Assembly: GCF_001650695.1 (NCBI RefSeq)
Contig: NZ_LWQS01000038.1
Location: 248,001-312,000, forward strand
DNA: 64,000 nucleotides
Source: Chloroflexus islandicus
GTDB taxonomy: Bacteria > Chloroflexota > Chloroflexia > Chloroflexales > Chloroflexaceae
Direction: 5' to 3'
Below are positions 26,482 through 35,114 of the stretch, in pieces. How positions within the stretch are numbered: the first letter of the stretch is position 1; each line of letters opens with the position of its first letter. The position numbers and the translations under genes were made by a program. A model generated the notes under the pieces. That model saw nothing but the letters and a program-made list of their open reading frames with translations. It did no database searches and was not told the origin of the DNA.

Positions 26482-27164
26482 GCGCTACGCAAGCGTGGGG
26501 GCGCTACGTTGACGTATTGCCGGCCCAGCAGCAACAGCTCATCGCGAAACAGCCAATCTGCTGGTTGCCGTGGGCGACATTAGAATCGCGCGGATCGCAC
26601 TTGCCCCACGGAGTCGCCGGTTATATTGCTGAAGCGGTGGCCGAAGGCGCAGCGCGCCGGGTGGGTGGTGTCCTCTACCCGTTGCTGTGGTGGGATAGCA
26701 ATGACAATGTTGAGCTATTCCGCCAAGTCGTGGCCGCACGGCTGGCTGTTGTCGCCGCTCAAGGATTTCAAGCCGCGATTGTGATCGGTTTGCCCGCAAC
26801 CACGATGATCGATCTGGCGCTGATCGAGACTGCCGAGGAAGCGTGGTCGCACCATCACCTGCTGACCCTTGCCATCTCGCCGCTCGAGCTAGTCGATGAA
26901 ACGATGCAGGATCACGGTGCGCTCTGGGAGACCTCGCTGTTGCTGGCGATGCACCCGGAATTGGTCGATCTCAGCCAACTCGCATCCGATGACGGGCGCA
27001 ATGTGCGCGATGTCGCCAGCCCCTCGCTGGGCAACCATGCGCTCACGTTGGCGATCGAACGGCTAGCAAAGGCCGTGCAAGATGTCTATGCCCGGCGGAA
27101 CGTAGCCGCGATTACTGCTCTCTACCAACAGCGCCGCGCGCGTTATGATAGGTCTGCGCTATGA
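26478..27164 (+). CDS. Creatininase-superfamily protein with missing metal ligands
   Basis: The 228-residue protein follows the creatininase pattern. LPWATLESRGSHLPHG stands where active members have LPxGSxEQHGxHLP, and ETSLLLAMHPELVDL matches the late ETS-LAL-PELV block. The first His of the metal motif is Arg, the Asp that should follow HLP is absent, and the GHGGN loop reads IGLPATT. Catalysis by the usual binuclear metal centre is therefore unlikely. It overlaps the gene before by 4 bp and hisG after by 4 bp, so it is translationally coupled. Creatininase relatives such as FAPy deformylase act in nucleotide pathways; any such role here is a guess. Confidence 0.75.
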   Translation: MSATQAWGRYVDVLPAQQQQLIAKQPICWLPWATLESRGSHLPHGVAGYIAEAVAEGAARRVGGVLYPLLWWDSNDNVELFRQVVAARLAVVAAQGFQAAIVIGLPATTMIDLALIETAEEAWSHHHLLTLAISPLELVDETMQDHGALWETSLLLAMHPELVDLSQLASDDGRNVRDVASPSLGNHALTLAIERLAKAVQDVYARRNVAAITALYQQRRARYDRSAL

Positions 27165-28174
27165 CACTGCGTTTTGCTATCCCTTCTAAAGGTTCCGGCT
27201 ACGATGCGACCATTGCGTTGCTGGAAAGTTGCGGTCTGCGCGTGACCCGCGCCAACCCGCGCCAGTACACGGCGGTGTTGCGCGGCTTGCCCGGCACCGA
27301 GGTGTTGCTGCATCGGCCCGCCGATATTGTGACGAAAGTGGCCGAGGGCGCGATTGATTTGGGGGTGACCGGCTACGATCTGCTGCACGAACAGCGCGGC
27401 GATGACGATGATGATGTGCTGGTCGTGATCGACGACCTCGGCTTCTGGCGGGTTGAGCTGGTCTTTGCCGTGCCCCAAAGCTGGATCGATGTCACCTCGT
27501 GGGCCGATTTGGCCGATCTGGCGGTCGAATTCCAAGCGCGGGGCCGGCGATTGCGGATCGCCACCAAGTACCCCAACACGGTGCGCCGGTTTTGTTATGC
27601 CAATGGCATCAACATCTTCGAGCTGGTCGAGTCGCAAGGCGCGACTGAGGCGGCGCCGAGCCTTGGCTACGCCGACATTATCGCCGACATCACCGAGACC
27701 GGCACTGCCATTCGCGAGAACCAGTTGAAGATCGTCGGCGGGCCGATCATCCGCTCGCAGGCGGTCTTAATCGGCTCGCGCCGTTCGTTGCGCGGCAACC
27801 CGGCCCGGCTCGAGCTAGTGCGCCAGCTTTGCGAATTGATCGAAGCCCGCCGGCGTGGCCGCCTCTTCTATTCGCTGACCGCCAATCTGCCCGGCGCCTC
27901 GGTGGAAGAGGTGGGGCGGAAGGTAACTGCCCGCCACGAGCTGGCCGGCTTGCAGGGGCCGACGATCGCGCCGGTGTGGAGCAAGTTTGCCAGTGAGAGC
28001 GGGTGGTACGCGGTGAATGTGGTCGTACCGCAAGAAGAACTATTGCCGGCGATCGATTACCTGCGCAGCATCGGCGCCAGCAGCGTCACGACTGTTCAAG
28101 TGCAACATGTCTTTCGGGCTGAGAGTGAGGCGTTTGCGCGGCTCAGCGCGCGTCTTGGCGAGGAGCGACTATGA
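27161..28174 (+). CDS. hisG: ATP phosphoribosyltransferase, long form
   Basis: HisG catalyses the first step of histidine synthesis, joining ATP and PRPP. The N-terminal part has LRFAIPSKGSGYDATIALLE, a VDLGVTGYDLL-like block (IDLGVTGYDLL) and RIATKYPNTVRRF. The PRPP region is SLGYADIIADITETGTAIREN. The last 100 residues (GPTIAPVWSKFASESGWYAV, SIGASSVTTVQVQHVF) are the HisG C-terminal regulatory domain of long-form, normally HisZ-independent enzymes. At 337 residues it is slightly long. It overlaps its neighbours by 4 bp on each side. Confidence 0.94.
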   Translation: MTLRFAIPSKGSGYDATIALLESCGLRVTRANPRQYTAVLRGLPGTEVLLHRPADIVTKVAEGAIDLGVTGYDLLHEQRGDDDDDVLVVIDDLGFWRVELVFAVPQSWIDVTSWADLADLAVEFQARGRRLRIATKYPNTVRRFCYANGINIFELVESQGATEAAPSLGYADIIADITETGTAIRENQLKIVGGPIIRSQAVLIGSRRSLRGNPARLELVRQLCELIEARRRGRLFYSLTANLPGASVEEVGRKVTARHELAGLQGPTIAPVWSKFASESGWYAVNVVVPQEELLPAIDYLRSIGASSVTTVQVQHVFRAESEAFARLSARLGEERL

Positions 28175-29205
28175 CCCAGTATCGTGCTGCCGGAGTAGAT
28201 ATTGCCGCGGCGACGCGGGCGAAAGAGCTGATGACGGCGGCGGTGCGCAGCACCCACGGGCCGGCAGTGCTGGCCGGGATGGGAGCGTTTGGCGGGTGTT
28301 TTGATGCGGCGCTGGCGCTGGCCGGGATGCAAGCGCCGGTGCTGGTCAGCAGCACCGATGGCGTGGGCACCAAGACACTGGTGGCCGCTGCGCTTGGCCG
28401 CTATGACACCGTTGGGCAGGATTTAGTCAATCACGCGATTAACGATATTTTGGTGCAGGGCGCGCGCCCGCTCTTCTTCCTCGATTACATTGCGGTGGCG
28501 AAGCTCGATCCGGTGCAGGTGGCAGCGATTGTCGGCGGCGTCGCCGCCGGATGCCGCGCCGCCGGTTGCGCGCTGATTGGCGGCGAAACCGCCGAGATGC
28601 CCGATGTCTATGCTCCCGGCGCGTTCGATCTGGCCGGCACCATCGTCGGCGTCGTCGAGCGGGATGCCATGCTGCCACGGGCCGATGTCGCCCCCGGCGA
28701 TGCGATACTGGCGCTGCCAAGCACCGGCCTGCACACCAATGGCTACTCGCTAGCTCGCCGGATCGTCGCCCACCATTTTGCCGCTGAGGGTTATCACGCG
28801 CGCCCAGCCATCCTCGGCGGGCAAACCATCGGCGAGGCGCTGCTGGCGATCCACCGCTGCTACCTGCCCGAAGTGACCGCATTGCGCGCAGCGGCGCCGG
28901 TCAAGGCGCTCTGCCATATCACCGGCGGCGGCATTTATGACAACCTACCCCGGGTGCTGCCGGCAGGCATGGGAGCCGCCATCGTGCGCGGCAGGTGGGA
29001 CATCCCGCCGATTTGCCAATTGCTCGTCGAGGTTGGCGGCCTCAGCGAACAAGAAGCCTACCACGCGCTCAATATGGGGCTCGGCATGCTGGTGATAGTG
29101 CCGGTTGAAGCGGTGGCAACCGCGCTGGCAACCGCCCCGGAAGCGCGGTTGGTTGGTCACGTGACGGCCACGCCAGCGGTGCGGCTGGTGGATGAAGGGG
29201 AATAG
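28171..29205 (+). CDS. purM: Phosphoribosylformylglycinamidine cyclo-ligase (AIR synthetase)
   Basis: PurM closes FGAM to AIR with ATP in purine synthesis. The 344-residue protein carries VLVSSTDGVGTKTLVA, FFLDYIAVAKLD, GCALIGGETAEMPDVY, GDAILALPSTGLHTNGYSLAR and HITGGGIYDNLPRVLP, all typical of PurM. It overlaps hisG by 4 bp (ATGA), so purine and histidine genes are coupled in one transcript. AICAR, a purine intermediate, is a by-product of the histidine pathway, so the linkage makes metabolic sense. Confidence 0.96.
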   Translation: MTQYRAAGVDIAAATRAKELMTAAVRSTHGPAVLAGMGAFGGCFDAALALAGMQAPVLVSSTDGVGTKTLVAAALGRYDTVGQDLVNHAINDILVQGARPLFFLDYIAVAKLDPVQVAAIVGGVAAGCRAAGCALIGGETAEMPDVYAPGAFDLAGTIVGVVERDAMLPRADVAPGDAILALPSTGLHTNGYSLARRIVAHHFAAEGYHARPAILGGQTIGEALLAIHRCYLPEVTALRAAAPVKALCHITGGGIYDNLPRVLPAGMGAAIVRGRWDIPPICQLLVEVGGLSEQEAYHALNMGLGMLVIVPVEAVATALATAPEARLVGHVTATPAVRLVDEGE

Positions 29206-29779
29206 CCGAAACAGGGAAAAGGCACGAGCGCGTTGGTAGAGGAGCGTTTGCGCTAGTTGCCGGTATATCGCTCCGCTACAGCCATTGCTCCCGCATCAGC
29301 GGAAGATTGCTGTGAGGGCCGCGGCCCGCGCCCCTATGGGCAGCGTGCATCAGCGAGCCGGCGGCCCGCGTCCCTACGGGTTCAAGGGTGAACAGAACGT
29401 ATGAGCGTAGACATGGTTGATGGCTGTACGATGCACTGTTTCGCCCTCACCCCCAGCCCCTCTCCCACTGGCGCGGGTTCAAGGGCGGACAGAACATCTG
29501 TCCGGCACCCGGCCCTGAAGGGCCGGGCTAGGCTTACGAAGCCCGCTGCGCGGGCTGCTGGCCCTCACCCCCAGCCCCTCTCCCACTGGCGTGGGAGAGG
29601 GGAGTGTAGCACCGGGCTTTGAGGCATCGCACAGTGATCGACGGCTGTGTTCAACCACATGTTCTATAAGCCCCTCAACTTCTACGGGTAGCATTCATCG
29701 GCGGGCCAGCGGCCCGCGCCCCTACGGGTAGTATTCATCGGCGGGCCAGCGGCCCGCACCCCACGGGAAGGAGCAGACT
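29206..29779. repeat. Composite repeats between purM and purC
   Basis: No gene is supported. The stretch holds a GAAGATTGC unit (29300), GCGAGCCGGCGGCCCGCG (29353), two CCCTCACCCCCAGCCCC composite units (29440-29640), and two tandem GCGGGCCAGCGGCCCGC palindromes, each followed by CCC-ACGGG (29701-29766). The second ends just before the purC ribosome site. Confidence 0.65.
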
Positions 29780-30535
29780 ATGGAACTCGGACATGTATTG
29801 GCCGAAGGCAAAACGAAGATCGTGTACGCCCACCCCACCGATCCCGATCTGGCGATTCTGCGCCACAAAGACGGCATCACCGCCGGCGACGGCGCGCGCC
29901 GCAGTGTGATCGAGGGTAAAGGGGCGCTGGCCGGGCAAACAACGGCCAACGTCTTTCACTTGCTGAACCGGGCTGGGATTGCGACCCACTTCATCGCCGC
30001 GCCGGAACCAACCCTCACCGTCGTGCGGCGCTGCGCGATGATCCCGCTGGAAGTAGTGATGCGCCGCTTACCGGCGGGATCATACCTGCGCCGCCATCCC
30101 GAAGCGGCGGGACAGCGATTTGAGCCGCCGTTGGTTGAATTCTTTCTTAAAGACGACGCGCGCCACGACCCGCAGATCATGCCGGAAGAGATCGTCGCAC
30201 AGGGGATCGCTACTGCCGCCGAAGTTGAGCAGATGACGAACATAGGCCGGCAGGTCTTTCAGACCCTTGAAACGGCGTGGGCCGCGCTCGATGTCACACT
30301 GGTTGATCTCAAAATCGAGTTTGGCCGGGCCAGTGATGGCAGCCTGCTGGTTGCCGACGTGATCGACAACGACTCGTGGCGGATCTGGCCGGGGGGCGAT
30401 CCCAACCGCATGCTCGACAAGCAGGTCTATCGTAATGCGCAGGTGGTTGATGAAACGTTGTTGGCTGATGTGCGCGAGCGGTACGCGCTGGTGGCCGAAC
30501 TGACCGGACGGTGGGTTACGAAGGAAGGACGCTAA
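29780..30535 (+). CDS. purC: SAICAR synthetase
   Basis: PurC joins CAIR and aspartate using ATP. The 251-residue protein has the expected layout: LAEGKTKIVYAHP, KDGITAGDG, NVFHLLNRAGIATHFI, PLEVVMRRLPAGSYLRR and DGSLLVADVIDNDSWRIWP. The length is normal for the bacterial enzyme. GGAAGGAG precedes the ATG. It probably belongs to the same purine group as purM but is separated from it by 574 bp of repeats and may have its own promoter. Confidence 0.96.
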   Translation: MELGHVLAEGKTKIVYAHPTDPDLAILRHKDGITAGDGARRSVIEGKGALAGQTTANVFHLLNRAGIATHFIAAPEPTLTVVRRCAMIPLEVVMRRLPAGSYLRRHPEAAGQRFEPPLVEFFLKDDARHDPQIMPEEIVAQGIATAAEVEQMTNIGRQVFQTLETAWAALDVTLVDLKIEFGRASDGSLLVADVIDNDSWRIWPGGDPNRMLDKQVYRNAQVVDETLLADVRERYALVAELTGRWVTKEGR

Positions 30536-30642
30536 CGAATATTTCGTGTAACAAATAATTGCGCATGCTAGCCGGGACGTGCTATAGTGCCAGTGTCGCT
30601 GTAGCCAATCCAGCGTATGGACGTATGGAAAGGAGGCAACCG

Positions 30643-30909
30643 ATGATACTCGATCCCGGCGGCATTATTGCGTGGATTGTGGTCGGCTTGATTGCCGGCT
30701 GGCTGGCCGGCAAAGTAACCGGCAGCTCGCAAGGGTTGGCCGGTAATCTGATCCTAGGCCTGATCGGCGCGTTTGTAGGAGGTTTCGTCTTTGGCTTGCT
30801 TGGCATCCACGGCAGCGCCGGTTTTCTAGGGAGTATCGTCGTGGCCACCATCGGCGCAATTATTTTGGTGGCTATTGGGCGAATCCTGTCTGGTAAACGG
30901 GTAGGGTAA
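30643..30909 (+). CDS. GlsB/YeaQ/YmgE-family small membrane protein
   Basis: The 88-residue protein is almost entirely membrane helix: IIAWIVVGLIAGWLAGKVTG, then NLILGLIGAFVGGFVFGLLG, then SIVVATIGAIILVAIGRILS. The Gly pattern is that of the transglycosylase-associated / GlsB stress protein family, whose function is not known. The ATG at 30643 has an AGGAGG site upstream. Its transcript converges on the glycosidase gene with a hairpin between (30918-30948). Confidence 0.88.
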   Translation: MILDPGGIIAWIVVGLIAGWLAGKVTGSSQGLAGNLILGLIGAFVGGFVFGLLGIHGSAGFLGSIVVATIGAIILVAIGRILSGKRVG

Positions 30910-30917
30910 CGGTGAAC

Positions 30918-30948
30918 GCGGCGGTGCGGCGGTGAGCCGTACCGCCGC
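30918..30948. terminator. Hairpin between convergent genes
   Basis: GCGGCGGT (30918-30925) pairs with ACCGCCGC (30941-30948) between the stop codons of two converging genes. The position suggests a terminator usable from both sides; there is no T-run. Confidence 0.45.
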
Positions 30949-30954
30949 GCCCCG

Positions 30955-32916
30955 TTACTGCGACCTAGGAATCACAATCAGCCGTGGCGCGGTGGTTAGC
31001 GTTAATGTTTCCGATAACGGCAGCACAACGCCGGTAGCATCATAGATCGCACGAGCATTAGCCGGCACGGAATAGGTTCGCTCGACGCCATCAACGCTCC
31101 AGACCACAATCACCTCGCTCTCAGCCGCGCGGAAATGGTACCCCTCTAATCCAGCCATCGTCACCGGACGCAGATAGCGCGCTGCGCCGAGCTGTTGGCG
31201 GGCAAATTGGAAGGCGCGAAAGGCCGGCACTGGTTGTTGCCGGCTATCGAGCAGGCCACCCTCTTGCCAGCCGGGGCCGTTGAGCGTATACCAGTGCGAC
31301 ATCAACAGGTCAGCGGCGATGGTGCGAGCATACAACCGTAGCACCGCATCGGCTTTCGCCTCCTCGAAGCCGTTGGGCCGGCAAGTAGGAGAGCTGCGGT
31401 AGCATAATAACGATCCCTCATTCATCATCAATGGCTTGGCATAGCCGTACCGGGCCAATGTAGCGCGCAGATACTCAGCTTTGCCGAGTGTCGCGCCGCC
31501 GCGATCGCTCCAATTCGGACGCTCGCGGTCGGGATCACGGTTGGGGCTAAAATAACCGTAGGCGTGGTAGGCGACAATATCGAAATACGCGCCACCACCG
31601 GCGCGCAAGATTGCCTCGAAGAAGCGACCGGCCCGGCAAGGCTGGCCATTGGCCAATGGTCGATCAGGCGCGCAGTCGAGCAGCAAGCCGCCCAGAATCA
31701 CCTGCGCCCGCGGATCGGCAGCCTTGATAGCGGGATAGGCAGCTTTGAGCATCGCTGCATACGCCGCCCCGCCGTAGCCATCGTTATCGTTCTCATCGGC
31801 CCAACAGCCAAACGGCTCATCACCGCCAACGAGTTGAAACGGCGCATCCGGTTCATTGCCCAACTCCCAAAAAGTCACATTGTAGGGGGGTTGGCGATAG
31901 CGCGCCACTACATCGGTCAGAAAGGCGGCGAAGGCGGGCAAGGCATCAGTGCGGATCGGGCCGCAAGGTTTATTGGGTTGCGCCTGCGCCCACACTGGCG
32001 CATTGCGCACAACCACCATCGGCACCGCACCAGCAGCATTGATCGCGAGGATGTCAGCCTCGACCTGCCGCAACGCATCCCAATTGCGCGTGCCGGGGGT
32101 TGGCTCGACTTCATCCCAGCGAATGCCGTTATAGCGCACCCAATCAGCGCCGAGTTCGGCTAGTTGCGTGGCTGTTACACGCCCAAAGCCACGATTGATC
32201 TCAACCCCAAACACTGAACGCCCGCCGCGCAGATCAGGGAAGGGTTGGGACACAGTGTACAGTTCACGCCCCAGCAAACCGAGCAATACTCGCGAACGAG
32301 CCGGGTTCTGCGGGTGCCACTCGAAACGCGCCCGCTCAAACCACTGCGTCAACACCAGATCGCCGTTGGCGTTGCGCTCCATCTGCGGCGCGGTTAATGG
32401 GTAGCCGAACAGGGCCAGCGATTGGGCATAGCGGCTGAGGCCGGGAATCCGCAGCCCGTTATTCTGCCAATAGGTGCGAAAACCATTGCCCGGTTCTTGA
32501 TCACAGACATTATGGCCAGTTTCGGGGAACCAGAGACAACCGGGTTGCGGCCCGGCATCGGGCGGATCGGCAAACGGATCGCGTCCGGCCCGCGCTAATG
32601 CTTCAGCCCCCATGCGCCCGATCTGGATGCGATAGGCAGGCGGATTGCCCGGATGCAACTCTAACCGATTCCGTTCCGTCCATTGGACGGTTAAGGTGCG
32701 GCCTTCATCACCAACGAACTGTTCCAGCGGACTGATCGGATAGCCAAAGACCGGCAGGCCGCCATTGTCGCGCCAATACGCGACAAACGACGGATGCAAG
32801 CAGGTATCGATCAACGGCACATCAGGAAAACAGAGCGGTTCGGTTGGCTGGGCAATCGCCGGCGCCGGCCCGGCGAGCAACGCCAGCGCCAACAAGAGCA
32901 AGATCCACTTCTTCAT
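30955..32916 (-). CDS. Secreted clan-A glycoside hydrolase-like protein with N-terminal GYP repeats
   Basis: The 653-residue protein starts with a clear signal peptide (MKKWILLLLALALLAGPAPA). Two to three repeats of the type FVAYWRDNGGLPVFGYPIS follow; such repeats are common in Chloroflexota surface proteins. Then comes a TIM-barrel hydrolase resembling GH39/GH5: the acid-base Glu in FWELGNEPD and a nucleophile candidate in PLMMNEGSL. The C-terminal beta domain (GLEGYHFRAAESEVIVVWS) is typical of GH39-like enzymes. The ATG at 32916 is chosen because the signal peptide begins there. The upstream gene, 43 bp away on the same strand, encodes a GT-C glycosyltransferase. Confidence 0.82.
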   Translation of the reverse strand: MKKWILLLLALALLAGPAPAIAQPTEPLCFPDVPLIDTCLHPSFVAYWRDNGGLPVFGYPISPLEQFVGDEGRTLTVQWTERNRLELHPGNPPAYRIQIGRMGAEALARAGRDPFADPPDAGPQPGCLWFPETGHNVCDQEPGNGFRTYWQNNGLRIPGLSRYAQSLALFGYPLTAPQMERNANGDLVLTQWFERARFEWHPQNPARSRVLLGLLGRELYTVSQPFPDLRGGRSVFGVEINRGFGRVTATQLAELGADWVRYNGIRWDEVEPTPGTRNWDALRQVEADILAINAAGAVPMVVVRNAPVWAQAQPNKPCGPIRTDALPAFAAFLTDVVARYRQPPYNVTFWELGNEPDAPFQLVGGDEPFGCWADENDNDGYGGAAYAAMLKAAYPAIKAADPRAQVILGGLLLDCAPDRPLANGQPCRAGRFFEAILRAGGGAYFDIVAYHAYGYFSPNRDPDRERPNWSDRGGATLGKAEYLRATLARYGYAKPLMMNEGSLLCYRSSPTCRPNGFEEAKADAVLRLYARTIAADLLMSHWYTLNGPGWQEGGLLDSRQQPVPAFRAFQFARQQLGAARYLRPVTMAGLEGYHFRAAESEVIVVWSVDGVERTYSVPANARAIYDATGVVLPLSETLTLTTAPRLIVIPRSQ

Positions 32917-32959
32917 TGATTTGCCTTCATTGATGTGATGAGCCGGATGATTCATAGAT

Positions 32960-34429
32960 TTACCACTGGCACTGATGGATCGTCAATGGCACGGCATAAC
33001 GCGGATCAGGAATCTCGGCAATGACCGGACAACGTTCCACCAGATCAGGCCGGCCCGCTAACAGTGACAATACCTGCTCTTGCAAGACGAGGTACTGCGG
33101 TTGATAGCGATCGATCGCGTACTGCGCCGCGGCGGGGAACCCGCCTGATCCTAATTGAGCCGCAATATCGGGCTGCAAGAGGCCGGCAAAGTCGATCAGC
33201 GGACGTTGCGCATAATAGCCGATAATGCCGATTTCGAGCGTGGCGACGCTCGCCGCAGGCGCTGTATTGGCGGCCAGCCATTCGCCGGCGGCGCGGTACA
33301 CCGTCAGCCGTTGATCGATCTGCTGGCCGATGCGGTAGACCGATCCGCTAAGCCAAAAGACCATACCCCCCAACACCAGCACAGTTCCGGCGATCGCCAA
33401 CCAATTGCCGCCAATGCGCTGAAGCAAGCGAACCAACACTCGCACCCCAACCCCAAACGCCGGGGCCAGACCGATCACCAATGGCGCAACATACCAGAAA
33501 TAGCCGGCGACGTGCAAAACAGTATAGGCTAAACCATACAGCGCAGCCCAACCGATCAAGATCAACCAGCGCGGCGAGCGCAGCGTCGCAAAGAGACCAA
33601 TCCCGGCCAGCGCAAACACGATCTGGTAAAACGGTTGGCGCACATAGCCGTTGAGGGTGACCTGCAACCGATCAACAAAATCGTAAAAGCCGGGGATGAG
33701 CGCCTGCTGTTGCTTGGCATAGAGCGTCACCGGCAATGGCGCGCCATAGACCACCCATGCCAGCCCAAGACCGGCAGCGACAATCGCGACCCACACCAGC
33801 GCCGCAACCCATGGCCACCGCCGCCAATCTCGCCAGTTGCCGTGATCAATCATCAGCAGCAATAGCGCCAACGGCCCGGCCAGTATGCCATCAGGCCGCA
33901 GCCAGACCAGCGCCCCCAGCAGCGCGCCGGTCAGCCATTGCCGGCCTTGGGCCGCACTTACAAACGCCCACAACGTGAGCGCCATCGCCGGCAACGTCTC
34001 GCTCCCGAGGGTCGTCAGTGGGAGCGGCATGAGCAAATAGAGCAAAGCTGCCGCCGCGCCGACCAACTCATCGCGCCACAGCCGGCCCAAGTGCCACAAT
34101 GCCAGCGCGCCGGCGGCATGGCTGAGGCAGCCGATCAGATTGGCGACGAGCGGTAATGGCCAACCCACCAACGCCACCGGCGCAAGGATCAGACCAAAGA
34201 GCGGCGCCGTGGTGCTGAGTGTAGCTGTACCGGGATTGTAGACAAAGCCGTGACCGGTTGCGAGATTGAGCGCGTAGCGGTACGTGATGTATGGGTCATC
34301 GTAGCCGCGCTGGTAGAGAAAAGCGAATAACACCAAGCCGGTGATGATGGCCAAGAGCCACCCAAATCGTTCAAGTACGTTCACCAGCGGAGGAGTCGGG
34401 GAGGATTGGATGAGTTCGTTTCTCGCCAC
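32960..34429 (-). CDS. Polytopic GT-C-type glycosyltransferase (AftB/ArnT-like)
   Basis: The 489-residue protein has about ten membrane helices. Near the N-terminus is DDPYITYRYALNLATGHGFVYNPG, whose DD pair and RYAxNxxxGxGxVYNPG pattern is that of lipid-phosphate-sugar-dependent GT-C enzymes such as AftB and ArnT. The C-terminal loop (YYAQRPLIDFAGLLQP) faces outside. It should transfer a sugar from a polyprenyl carrier onto an extracellular acceptor. The start is a GTG at 34429. The first 27 codons and the upstream DNA are duplicated at 34526-34693. Confidence 0.82.
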   Translation of the reverse strand: MARNELIQSSPTPPLVNVLERFGWLLAIITGLVLFAFLYQRGYDDPYITYRYALNLATGHGFVYNPGTATLSTTAPLFGLILAPVALVGWPLPLVANLIGCLSHAAGALALWHLGRLWRDELVGAAAALLYLLMPLPLTTLGSETLPAMALTLWAFVSAAQGRQWLTGALLGALVWLRPDGILAGPLALLLLMIDHGNWRDWRRWPWVAALVWVAIVAAGLGLAWVVYGAPLPVTLYAKQQQALIPGFYDFVDRLQVTLNGYVRQPFYQIVFALAGIGLFATLRSPRWLILIGWAALYGLAYTVLHVAGYFWYVAPLVIGLAPAFGVGVRVLVRLLQRIGGNWLAIAGTVLVLGGMVFWLSGSVYRIGQQIDQRLTVYRAAGEWLAANTAPAASVATLEIGIIGYYAQRPLIDFAGLLQPDIAAQLGSGGFPAAAQYAIDRYQPQYLVLQEQVLSLLAGRPDLVERCPVIAEIPDPRYAVPLTIHQCQW

Positions 34430-35033
34430 CGTTTGTTTCCAATATGAATCACACCGACGGTTACTTGCTGCGGTAACAGTTTATCATGGAGTGCGGCAGT
34501 CAAACTGTCGCACTCGATAGGTAATGGCCAAGAGCCACCCAAATCGTTCAAGTACGTTCACCAGTGGAGGAGTCAGGGAGGAGGCTGAGATCGTTTCTCG
34601 CCACCGTTTGTTTCCAATATGAATCATACCAACGGTTCCTTGCTGACGGTAACAGTTTATCATGGAGTGCGGCAGTTAAACTGCCGCACTCCAAAGGATA
34701 AAATGCCGGCTAGCATCCCACCTAAAAGCGCACGATCCTTACAAAACTATGACACATCAACGCGCAAAGCGCGGTATGATACAGCTATCTGTAGCAAGTA
34801 ATCTAGCATCGTTGCAACGGTACAGACTCCTTGCCCATTGTGTGAAATGGAGTGCGGCAGTTAAACTGCCGCACTCCAAAGGATAAAACACCGGCCAGCA
34901 TCCCACCTAAAAGCGCACGATCCTTACAAAACTATGACACATCAACGCGCAAAGCGCGGTATGATACAGCTATCCGTGCCAAGTAACTTAGCATCATTGC
35001 AGCGGTACAGACCAATTGCTCATCGCGTGAATT
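34349..35033. repeat. Two nested segmental duplications upstream of the GT-C and SulP genes
   Basis: Unit A, 34349-34517 (which includes the start of the GT-C gene), recurs with few changes at 34526-34693, a 177-bp offset. Unit B, from the hairpin at 34664 to 34848, recurs at 34849-35033, a 185-bp offset. Both units contain the GCGGCAGTT/AACTGCCGC hairpin (34488, 34664, 34849), which may have guided the recombination. There is no gene between 34430 and 35114. Confidence 0.8.
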
Positions 35034-35114
35034 GCAACGTTATCCGAGTATAGCTGTATTGCACCTTCTTGTCGATTCGCGTTTGTTCTGCATATTGTCA
35101 CACCAACCGAAGTC

